Assembly: GCA_963772935.1 (NCBI GenBank)
Contig: CAVYZK010000004.1
Location: 1 to 64,000 of the forward strand
Source of the DNA: JANNNF01 sp963772935
Lineage (GTDB): Bacteria; Pseudomonadota; Alphaproteobacteria; Rhodobacterales; Rhodobacteraceae
Reading direction: 5' to 3'
DNA: 64,000 nt
Shown: one piece after another, positions 36,681 through 43,698 of the stretch
Position numbering within the stretch: the first letter of the stretch is position 1
Layout of the letters: each line of letters opens with the position of its first letter
The notes under the pieces: model-generated
The model's input: only the letters and a program-made list of their open reading frames with translations
What the model was told of the DNA's origin: nothing
Database searches by the model: none
Position numbers and translations under genes: made by a program

Positions 36681-38549
36681 GTGACGGACACTGCACATAT
36701 TCAGACCGGGTATGAGGTCATTCAAGGCTATCTGCGCACGCTGGATGGGTCGCCGGGCGTGTACCGCATGCTGAATGGCGCGTCCGAGGTGCTGTATGTC
36801 GGCAAGGCACGCAACCTGAAGGCGCGGGTGTCCAACTATGCGCGCCCGTCAGGCCATTCGGGGCGGATCGCCCGGATGATCCATGAAACCGCCAGCATGA
36901 TGTTCCTGACCACGCGCACCGAAACCGAGGCGCTGCTGCTGGAACAGAACCTGATCAAGCAGTTGAAGCCGCGCTACAACGTGCTGCTGCGTGATGACAA
37001 ATCTTTCCCGAATATCCTGATCGGCAAAAGCCATCCGTTTCCGCAGTTGAAGAAACACCGGGGGAAAAAGACCGAGGCGGGCAGTTATTTCGGCCCCTTC
37101 GCATCGGCGGGGGCGGTGAACCGCACGTTGAACCAGTTGCAGAAGGTGTTCCTGCTGCGCAACTGCACCGATGCGATGTTTGAGGCCCGCACCCGGCCTT
37201 GCCTGCAATATCAGATCAAACGCTGTGCCGCCCCTTGTGTGGGCCGGGTGGACGGCGCGGCCTATGCGACGCTGGTGGCCGATGCAGAACGCTTTCTGGA
37301 AGGGCGCACCACGACCGTGCAATCCAACCTTGCGGCAGAGATGGCGGTGGCGTCCGAGGCGATGGAATTTGAACGCGCCGCCGCCCTGCGCGACCGGATC
37401 AAGGCGCTGACGCAGGTGCAGCAGACGCAAGGCATCAACCCCAAGGGCGTGGCCGAGGCCGATGTGGTGGCGCTGCATCTGGATCAGGGGCAGGCCTGTG
37501 TGCAGGTGTTCTTCATCCGCGCGAACCAAAGCTGGGGCAACCGGGATTTCTATCCCAAGACGGGGTCGGGGGCCGAGGCACCCGAGATCATGGAGGCGTT
37601 TCTGGCGCAGTTCTATGATGACAAGGAACCGCCCCGGCTGATCCTGCTGTCACACCCGGTGGAAAACGAAGATCTGGTGACGCAGCTTTTGTCAGACCGG
37701 GCTGGCCGCAAGGTCGAGGTTGCAGTGCCGCAACGGGGCGAAAAGGCCGAACTGGTGGAAAACGCGGCCCGCAACGCCCGCGAAAGCCTGGCTCGGCGGA
37801 TGGCGGAAAGCTCGACCCAGAACAAGCTGCTGGACGGGCTGGCCGAGGCATTCGGGCTGGACGGGCCGCCGAAACGGATCGAGATTTATGACAACTCGCA
37901 CATTCAGGGCACCAATGCCGTGGGTGGCATGGTGGTGGCGGGGGCCGAAGGGTTCATCAAATCGCAGTACCGCAAGTTCAACATCAAATCCGATGCCGGG
38001 GCCAATTCCGATGACTTCGGCATGATGAAGGAAGTGCTGACCCGCCGCTTTGAACGCCTGCTGAAGGAAGACCCGGACCGCAAAACCGATGTCTGGCCGG
38101 ACCTGCTGTTGATCGACGGCGGCGCGGGGCAGGTGTCGGCGGTGGCGTCGATCATGTCGGAACTCGGGGTCGATGATATCGCGATGGTCGGGGTCGCCAA
38201 GGGCATCGACCGCGATCAGGGCAAGGAAGAATTCTACCGGGTGGGCGAGCCGGTCTTCGCCCTGCAACGCAACGATCCGGTGCTGTATTTCGTGCAACGC
38301 CTGCGCGATGAGGCCCACCGTTGGGCCATCGGCGCGCACCGTGCCAAGCGTGCCAAGGCCGTGTCGGCCACGCCCTTGGACGATATTCCCGGCGTGGGGG
38401 CCACCCGCAAACGCGCCCTGCTGGCGCATTTCGGGTCTGCCAAGGCTGTGGCTAGAGCAGGGTTGCCTGATCTGACCGCCGTTCCGGGCATATCCGAAGC
38501 TATGGCAAAGGCGATCCACGATTTCTTCAACCCGTCTGCGCAAAACTGA
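36681..38549 (+). CDS. uvrC: Excinuclease ABC subunit C
   Basis: UvrC makes both incisions in nucleotide excision repair with UvrA and UvrB. The 622-aa protein has the GIY-YIG domain (GVYRMLNGASEVLYVGKARN, near residues 30-50), the UVR helix near residues 205-240, the RNase H-like nuclease core (IEIYDNSHIQGTNAVGGMVV and LLIDGGAGQVSAV) and tandem helix-hairpin-helix elements at the end (DIPGVGATRKRALLAHFGSA). GTG 36681 lies 9 nt after GAAGGG; TTG 36675 is an alternative. Length is normal. Confidence 0.96.
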   Translation: MTDTAHIQTGYEVIQGYLRTLDGSPGVYRMLNGASEVLYVGKARNLKARVSNYARPSGHSGRIARMIHETASMMFLTTRTETEALLLEQNLIKQLKPRYNVLLRDDKSFPNILIGKSHPFPQLKKHRGKKTEAGSYFGPFASAGAVNRTLNQLQKVFLLRNCTDAMFEARTRPCLQYQIKRCAAPCVGRVDGAAYATLVADAERFLEGRTTTVQSNLAAEMAVASEAMEFERAAALRDRIKALTQVQQTQGINPKGVAEADVVALHLDQGQACVQVFFIRANQSWGNRDFYPKTGSGAEAPEIMEAFLAQFYDDKEPPRLILLSHPVENEDLVTQLLSDRAGRKVEVAVPQRGEKAELVENAARNARESLARRMAESSTQNKLLDGLAEAFGLDGPPKRIEIYDNSHIQGTNAVGGMVVAGAEGFIKSQYRKFNIKSDAGANSDDFGMMKEVLTRRFERLLKEDPDRKTDVWPDLLLIDGGAGQVSAVASIMSELGVDDIAMVGVAKGIDRDQGKEEFYRVGEPVFALQRNDPVLYFVQRLRDEAHRWAIGAHRAKRAKAVSATPLDDIPGVGATRKRALLAHFGSAKAVARAGLPDLTAVPGISEAMAKAIHDFFNPSAQN

Positions 38550-38563
38550 TACAGAACTGTCAC
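38546..38563 (+). promoter_or_regulatory. Possible PHO box upstream of ppk2
   Basis: CTGATAC-AGAA-CTGTCAC has the 7-4-7 spacing of PhoB sites (two CTGTCAT-like repeats). The second repeat fits, while the first has three mismatches. It overlaps the uvrC stop and lies about 45 bp before the ppk2 start. A polyphosphate kinase under PhoB would make sense, but the match is weak. Confidence 0.3.
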
Positions 38564-38606
38564 GAAACCATGGTCTGTGGCGGCATCCCTTTCGCAAGGA
38601 CGACCC

Positions 38607-39521
38607 ATGGAAAACGAGATGACCCCCGCGCGTGACTGGCTGGCAGACGAGCTGGCCGATATGCTGGACGAGGATTACGAGCTGGAGCTGGAAGACGCGA
38701 CCCTGTCGCGCGAGATCGGTAAGATCTACAAGACGCACCACCCCTTGGCGCTGGACAGCCGCACCTACCTGACCGAGCTGATCCGCCTGCAATCGGAACT
38801 GATCAAGTTGCAGGACTGGGTGCAGTATCACAAGGAACGGGTCGTCGTGATCTTTGAAGGGCGCGACTCTGCGGGCAAGGGCGGCGTTATCAAGCGCATC
38901 CAGCAGCGGCTGAACCCGCGCGTGGTGCGGTCGGTGGCTTTGCCTGCGCCGTCTGACCGGGAAAAGACCCAGTGGTATTTCCAGCGCTATGTGCCGCATT
39001 TGCCCGCAGGCGGGGAAATCGTGCTGTTCGACCGCAGCTGGTACAACCGCGCCGGGGTTGAGCGGGTCATGGGATTTGCGACCGACGACCAGATCGAGCA
39101 GTTCTTTGGTGACGCGCCGGAGTTTGAACGCATGCTGGTGCGGTCGGGCATCAAGGTGGTCAAATACTGGTTCTCGATCACCGACGAAGAACAGCAGATG
39201 CGGTTCCTGATGCGCATCCATGACCCGATGAAGCAGTGGAAACTGTCGCCGATGGATCTGCAAGCCCGCGTGCGGTGGGAGCAATATACCAAAGCCAAAG
39301 AGGAAATGATGGCCCGCACCAACATTCCCGAAGCCCCATGGTATATCGTGGAAGGCAATGACAAGAAACGCGCGCGGTTGAACTGCATCGACCATCTGCT
39401 GGGGCTGTTCCCTTACGGCCCGGTCCCGCATGATGAGATCACCTTGCCCGACCGCGTGTTCAACCCGGATTACGAACGCGCCGTGCTGCCACCCGAGCTG
39501 TATGTGCCCGGGAAATACTGA
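38607..39521 (+). CDS. ppk2: Polyphosphate kinase 2
   Basis: A 304-aa PPK2 that phosphorylates nucleotides at the expense of polyphosphate (direction and nucleotide preference depend on subclass). The thymidylate-kinase-like fold shows Walker A FEGRDSAGKGGVIKRI (Lys91), Walker B/lid region LFDRSWYNRAGVERVMGF near residue 143, and KYWFSITDEEQQMRF. The length and C-terminal LFPYGPVPHDEITLP match the single-domain PPK2 group. AAGGA at 38596-38600 precedes ATG 38607. A possible PHO box lies upstream. Confidence 0.93.
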   Translation: MENEMTPARDWLADELADMLDEDYELELEDATLSREIGKIYKTHHPLALDSRTYLTELIRLQSELIKLQDWVQYHKERVVVIFEGRDSAGKGGVIKRIQQRLNPRVVRSVALPAPSDREKTQWYFQRYVPHLPAGGEIVLFDRSWYNRAGVERVMGFATDDQIEQFFGDAPEFERMLVRSGIKVVKYWFSITDEEQQMRFLMRIHDPMKQWKLSPMDLQARVRWEQYTKAKEEMMARTNIPEAPWYIVEGNDKKRARLNCIDHLLGLFPYGPVPHDEITLPDRVFNPDYERAVLPPELYVPGKY

Positions 39522-39584
39522 CCTGCGGCGGCGGGGGGAAACTCTGCCCTTCCCCCCGCCACGCGGATTGGCTACCACTTGGCG

Positions 39585-40253
39585 ATGAACTGGAACTTGC
39601 CAAATACGCTGACTGTCCTACGGCTGATCGCCGCCCCCGGCGTCGCCTTGATGTTTCTGTATTTCCATCGTCCTTACGCCGATTGGTTTGCCTTGGCGCT
39701 GTTTGTGACTGCCGCCCTGACAGATTGGTTTGACGGCTATCTGGCGCGACTTTGGAAGCAGGAATCCAAGTTCGGCACCATGCTGGACCCGATCGCCGAC
39801 AAGGCGATGGTGGTGATCGCGCTGGTGATCATCACTGGCTATTCCGGCATGAACCCATGGCTGATGCTGCCGGTGACGGTGATCCTGTTCCGCGAGGTGT
39901 TCGTGTCTGGCCTGCGCGAGTTTCTGGGGGCCAAGGCGGGATTGCTGAAAGTGACCAAGCTGGCCAAGTGGAAAACCACGGCGCAGATGGTGGCGATTGC
40001 AGTGCTGTTTCTGGGCACCGGGCTGGAACATATCGAAGGGATCGCCCGGCAGGGGCTGACCACCGATGAATATGCAGCGCTGGTGACGCAGGGGCTGGCC
40101 GACCCGATCCGGTCGTGTGGGGCGCGGGGTTGTTCGTCTTATGCCACCATCGTGGGGCTGGCGCTGATCTGGATCGCAGCCATTCTGACGGCGTTGACGG
40201 GGTGGGATTATTTCCGCAAATCCCTGCCGTTTCTGCGGGATGATGCCAGATGA
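39585..40253 (+). CDS. pgsA: CDP-diacylglycerol-glycerol-3-phosphate 3-phosphatidyltransferase
   Basis: This inner-membrane enzyme makes phosphatidylglycerophosphate, the committed step to phosphatidylglycerol. The 222-aa protein has several membrane helices and the CDP-alcohol transferase signature DG-x2-AR-x8-G-x3-D-x3-D in the stretch starting WFDGYLARLWKQ and ending GTMLDPIAD. The start NWNLPNTLTVLRL is typical. ATG 39585 is preferred over TTG 39579. A loop with GARGCSSYA adds length before the last helix. It overlaps moaD by 4 bp. Confidence 0.94.
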   Translation: MNWNLPNTLTVLRLIAAPGVALMFLYFHRPYADWFALALFVTAALTDWFDGYLARLWKQESKFGTMLDPIADKAMVVIALVIITGYSGMNPWLMLPVTVILFREVFVSGLREFLGAKAGLLKVTKLAKWKTTAQMVAIAVLFLGTGLEHIEGIARQGLTTDEYAALVTQGLADPIRSCGARGCSSYATIVGLALIWIAAILTALTGWDYFRKSLPFLRDDAR

Positions 40254-40498
40254 TCGACGTTCTGTATTTTGCCTGGGTGCGCGAACGCATCGGGCTGCCG
40301 CGTGAAAAGGTGGTGACACAGGCAGTCACTGTCGCAGAATTGGTGGCCGAACTGTCGGCGCGGGAAGACCGCTATGCACTGGCGTTTTCCGACCTCGCGT
40401 CCCTGCGGGTGGCGCTGGATCAGGAACTGTCATCGTTTGAGGCACCCTTGGCCGGGGTGCGGGAAGTTGCGTTTTTCCCACCCATGACAGGCGGCTGA
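40250..40498 (+). CDS. moaD: Molybdopterin synthase small subunit
   Basis: This 82-aa ubiquitin-like sulfur carrier ends in the required Gly-Gly (FFPPMTGG), where a thiocarboxylate forms and donates sulfur to cyclic pyranopterin monophosphate. The N-terminal strand IDVLYFAWVRERIGLP is typical. It is coupled to pgsA (ATGA) and followed one base later by moaE, its partner subunit. Confidence 0.94.
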   Translation: MIDVLYFAWVRERIGLPREKVVTQAVTVAELVAELSAREDRYALAFSDLASLRVALDQELSSFEAPLAGVREVAFFPPMTGG

Positions 40499-40499
40499 T

Positions 40500-40937
40500 A
40501 TGCGGGTTCTGGTGCAGGCCGACGCGTTTGATCCGGGGGCTGAGGCGAACAGTTTCGCGGCGGGTCTGGCGGGCGCGGGGGCGATTGTCACCTTTACCGG
40601 GCTGGTGCGCGGCACGGGTGGCGTGGCGGCGATGCAGATCGAGCATTACCCCGGCATGACCGAAAAGGCGATTGCCGCGATCATGGATCAGGCGGCCGAA
40701 CGGTGGGCGCTGCTGGATGCGCTGGTCATTCATCGACATGGCCATTTGACGGTGGGCGAACCGATCATGATGGTGGCCACGGCGTCTGCGCACCGGGCAG
40801 AAGCCTTTGCAGCAGCGGATTTCCTGATGGACTACCTTAAATCCCGCGCGCCGTTCTGGAAGCAGGAAATCACGGCAGAAGGTCCGCAATGGGTCGCCTC
40901 GACCGACAGGGACGAGGCCGCGCTGAAGCGCTGGTAG
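40500..40937 (+). CDS. moaE: Molybdopterin synthase catalytic subunit
   Basis: The 145-aa large subunit of molybdopterin synthase. It has TFTGLVRGTGGVAAMQIEHYPGM near residue 28, IHRHGHLTVGEPIMMVATASAHR near residue 78 and the catalytic Lys region FLMDYLKSRAPFWKQEI near residue 108. It forms a heterotetramer with the MoaD encoded immediately upstream. Its stop abuts the stop of the converging cupin gene without any spacer. Confidence 0.95.
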   Translation: MRVLVQADAFDPGAEANSFAAGLAGAGAIVTFTGLVRGTGGVAAMQIEHYPGMTEKAIAAIMDQAAERWALLDALVIHRHGHLTVGEPIMMVATASAHRAEAFAAADFLMDYLKSRAPFWKQEITAEGPQWVASTDRDEAALKRW

Positions 40938-41288
40938 TCAGATCGTCACCTTCACCGCCGCCGTTGCAGGGTCGCCGGTGTTGGGTGTGCCTGTCGGTTC
41001 GATCAGCAACAGATGGGTTTCAACCGTCGCGCGCGGGCGATGCTGTGTGCCCTTGGGCACCACAAATACCTCGCCGGGGTTCAGCGTCACAGCGCCATCG
41101 GGCAAGTCGATGGTCAGCGCGCCCGACAAGACCATGAAGAAATCATCGGTCTCGGGGTGATCATGCCAGACGAATTCGCCCAACACTTTGACGACCATCA
41201 GATCATGGCCGTTGAACTGCCCGACAATGCGGGGCGACCAATGCTCGGTAAACCCGGCGAGTTTTGCGGACAGGTTGATGGCGGTCAT
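40938..41288 (-). CDS. Single-domain cupin protein
   Basis: A 116-aa beta-barrel cupin. Motif 1 is WHDHPETDDFFMVLSG (two His and a Glu/Asp position for a metal near residue 43) and motif 2 is PGEVFVVPKGTQHRPRA (His near residue 83). That metal-binding set is intact. The substrate is unknown; such stand-alone cupins are often isomerases, dioxygenases or sensors. It is divergent from the SDR gene at 41401 across about 110 bp. Confidence 0.8.
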   Translation of the reverse strand: MTAINLSAKLAGFTEHWSPRIVGQFNGHDLMVVKVLGEFVWHDHPETDDFFMVLSGALTIDLPDGAVTLNPGEVFVVPKGTQHRPRATVETHLLLIEPTGTPNTGDPATAAVKVTI

Positions 41289-41400
41289 GGCTGGCCCCTC
41301 TGTGGTTCACTGAAAAGATGGCGCAAGCCAGTTGGGCGTACAAGCCCTTGCCCAGACGCAAGCCACGTGCGAGCCATGAGGGGAAACATGGGAGGACGCG

Positions 41401-42102
41401 ATGCAGAAGGTTGCAGTGATCACGGCAGGCGGGTCGGGCATGGGGGCCGCTGCGGCACGCAGGCTGGCGGAGGATGGGTTTGCCGTGGCGATCCTGTCGT
41501 CGTCGGGCAAGGGCGAGGCTCTGGCCGCCGCTTTGGGGGGCGTGGGGGTCACCGGGTCGAACCAGTCCAACGACGATGTGAAGCGGCTGGTCGATGCCAC
41601 CATGGCGCGCTTTGGCCGGATCGACGTGCTTGTGAACAGCGCAGGCCACGGCCCGCGCGCACCGCTGCTGGAGATTACGGATGAAGGCTGGCATCAGGGG
41701 ATCGACATCTATTTCCTGTCCGCCGTGCGCCCCACACGGCTGGTGACGCCGATCATGGAGGCACAGGGGTCTGGCGGGTCGATCATCAACATCACCACCT
41801 TTGCGACGTTTGAACCCGATCCGCTGTTTCCGACATCGGGCGTGGCGCGGGCGGGGCTGGCCGCATTCACCAAGCTGTTCGCGGACAAATACGCGTCGCA
41901 AGGTATCCGCATGAACAACGTGCTGCCGGGGTTCATCGACAGCCTGCCCGAGAAAGAGGAATTCCGCACCCGCATTCCGATGGGCCGCTATGGCCGGGCG
42001 GCAGAGATTGCGGCCACGGTCAGTTTCCTTGCCTCGGAGGGCGCGGGCTATATCACAGGGCAGAACCTGCGGGTGGATGGCGGGCTCACCCGGTCGGTTT
42101 AA
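41401..42102 (+). CDS. SDR-family protein with degenerate Tyr-x3-Lys site
   Basis: A 233-aa SDR with a cofactor loop VITAGGSGMGAAAARRLAEDG, the NSAG motif (VLVNSAGHG) and a typical C-terminus (GAGYITGQNLRVDGGLTRS). The segment that should carry Tyr-x3-Lys reads FPTSGVARAGLAAF, without Tyr and with Arg in the Lys position. It may use another proton donor or be a non-catalytic binder. GGGAGGA precedes ATG 41401. It is divergent from the cupin gene; the creatinase gene follows about 190 bp later on the same strand. Substrate unknown. Confidence 0.78.
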   Translation: MQKVAVITAGGSGMGAAAARRLAEDGFAVAILSSSGKGEALAAALGGVGVTGSNQSNDDVKRLVDATMARFGRIDVLVNSAGHGPRAPLLEITDEGWHQGIDIYFLSAVRPTRLVTPIMEAQGSGGSIINITTFATFEPDPLFPTSGVARAGLAAFTKLFADKYASQGIRMNNVLPGFIDSLPEKEEFRTRIPMGRYGRAAEIAATVSFLASEGAGYITGQNLRVDGGLTRSV

Positions 42103-42295
42103 GCCGGTCTGACCGTCCGCAACCATCCGCTTGCAAAATCACTGGGCGCAGGGCATCTTGCGCTCAAGCCGTGGCGATGGCGTCGCCACAGGGGCATCAG
42201 CCCCGCCGCTTGCAGCCCCGGCTGCTGTCGTCCTGCACGCCGGGATCTTTCGGGGTCCGCGTGCGATGCGCCAGACCCCCATGATGAGGTCTGAT
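42103..42295 (+). promoter_or_regulatory. Hairpin-rich leader before creatinase
   Basis: This 193-base leader contains GTGGCGA-TGGCG-TCGCCAC at 42171-42189 and further GC-rich partial palindromes around 42215-42262. It may hold a promoter plus a structured 5' untranslated region. I could not match it to a known riboswitch. Confidence 0.3.
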
Positions 42296-43510
42296 ATGAC
42301 ACTTCCGCGCCCCGAATTTTCCCGCGTCCACAATGGCGGCACCAAGCACGCTCTGCCCTTTGCTGATGAAGAATATGCCGACCGTCTGGCGGGTCTGCGT
42401 GACATTATGGAACTGCACAGCCTTGATGCCGTCGTGCTGACCTCGATGCACAACGTGGCCTACTATTCCGGGTTCTTGTATTGCAGCTTTGGTCGCCCCT
42501 ATGCCTGTGTCGTGACGGCAACTGCCTGCGTGACGATCAGCGCCGGGATTGATGCGGGCCAGCCGTGGCGGCGCAGCATCGACGACAACATCACCTACAC
42601 CGACTGGCAGCGCGACAATTTCTGGCGTGCGGTGGTGTCGGTGACGGGTACGGGCAAGGCCATCGGCTGCGAGGCCGACCATCTGACGATGGAGCGGGCC
42701 GACAAGCTGAATGCGTTTCTGAAGCCCAAGCGCGGCATGGATATTGCCCCTGCCACAATGCAGCAGCGGATGATGAAAAGCCCCGCCGAGATTGCGCTGA
42801 TCAAGCATGGTTCGAACGTGGCCGACGTGGGCGGCTATGCCATCCGCGATGCCGTGCGGGTGGGGGCGACCGAGCTGGAGGTCGCCATGGCCGGTCGCGA
42901 CGCGATGGAGCGTGAGATTGCCAAACGCTTCCCCGATGCCGAATACCGCGACACCTGGGTCTGGTTCCAGTCCGGCCTGAACACCGATGGCGCGCACAAT
43001 CCGGTGACGAACCGCGTCTTGCAGCGCGGCGATATCCTGTCGCTGAACTGCTTTCCGATGATCAGCGGCTATTACACTGCCCTTGAACGCACGATGTTCG
43101 TGGGCGAGGTGGACCCGGCATCGCTGCATGTGTGGGAGGCGAATATCGCCGCCCATGAATACGGCATGACCCTGCTGCGCCCCGGTGCAAGCTGTGCGGA
43201 GATCACGGCCAAGATCAACGACTTCCTGGCCGAACGGCAGATGCTGCAATACCGCACCTTCGGCTACGGCCATTCGTTCGGCATCCTGTCGCATTACTAC
43301 GGTCGCGAAGCCGCGCTGGAACTGCGTGAGGATATCGACACCGTGCTGGAACCCGGCATGGTGATTTCGATGGAACCCATGCTGACCATCCCGGACGGGC
43401 AACCGGGGGCGGGCGGATACCGGGAGCATGATATCTTCGTGGTGACGGAAGATGCACCCGAGGACATCACGCATTATCCCTATGGCCCGGATTTCAACGT
43501 GGTCGGGTGA
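42296..43510 (+). CDS. Creatinase (creatine amidinohydrolase)
   Basis: It hydrolyses creatine to sarcosine and urea. The 404-aa protein has the pita-bread fold: an N-terminal domain with FLYCSFGRPYACVV and QPWRRSIDDN, and a C-terminal domain with FQSGLNTDGAHNPVT (catalytic His in DGAHNP), GDILSLNCFPMISGYYTALE and YGHSFGILSHYYGREA. These closely match my memory of Pseudomonas creatinase, and the length is the same. It lacks the five metal ligands of true aminopeptidases, as creatinases do. GAGG sits 6 nt before ATG 42296. No creatininase or sarcosine oxidase gene is adjacent. Confidence 0.93.
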   Translation: MTLPRPEFSRVHNGGTKHALPFADEEYADRLAGLRDIMELHSLDAVVLTSMHNVAYYSGFLYCSFGRPYACVVTATACVTISAGIDAGQPWRRSIDDNITYTDWQRDNFWRAVVSVTGTGKAIGCEADHLTMERADKLNAFLKPKRGMDIAPATMQQRMMKSPAEIALIKHGSNVADVGGYAIRDAVRVGATELEVAMAGRDAMEREIAKRFPDAEYRDTWVWFQSGLNTDGAHNPVTNRVLQRGDILSLNCFPMISGYYTALERTMFVGEVDPASLHVWEANIAAHEYGMTLLRPGASCAEITAKINDFLAERQMLQYRTFGYGHSFGILSHYYGREAALELREDIDTVLEPGMVISMEPMLTIPDGQPGAGGYREHDIFVVTEDAPEDITHYPYGPDFNVVG

Positions 43511-43518
43511 GGGACTGA

Positions 43519-43570
43519 GGTCGGACCGGGGGTTTCACATCCCCCAGACCCCCGTGGGATATTTGTGCAA
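43519..43570. repeat. GC-rich intergenic repeat ending in GGGATATTTGTG
   Basis: CGGGGG and CCCCCG arms surround CCCCCAGA and are followed by TGGGATATTTGTGCAAAGG. This resembles the element at 61191-61240 and the AT loop at 5093-5102. It lies just after the creatinase stop and may act as a terminator. Confidence 0.4.
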
Positions 43571-43608
43571 AGGGGATGCAAATTTTAGATAAGTTTTAAG
43601 CAGTAGGG

Positions 43609-43626
43609 GTGTCGTCAAACTGTCAT
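43609..43626 (+). promoter_or_regulatory. PHO box
   Basis: GTGTCGT-CAAA-CTGTCAT is an 18-bp tandem repeat with the 7-4-7 layout of PhoB sites; 12 of 14 repeat positions match CTGTCAT twice. It lies 72 bp before the ATG of a secreted phytase-like protein, the kind of gene expected under phosphate control. Confidence 0.6.
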
Positions 43627-43698
43627 GCAGCAGACATGGGGGCGTTACCTGTGGGGGGCATTGGTCGGATCAACATTCACCTGCCAAGGATACCCCCC

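Noticed and set aside
37692..39578. A 628-codon minus-strand frame across uvrC and ppk2
   Set aside because: It is antisense to two unmistakable genes and translates to a His/Gln/Arg-rich sequence typical of shadows. The same holds for 43645-45645 and 51852-53642.
42103..42295. A guanidine, glycine or SAM riboswitch upstream of creatinase
   Set aside because: Hairpins exist but I could not match the conserved core of any of these classes.
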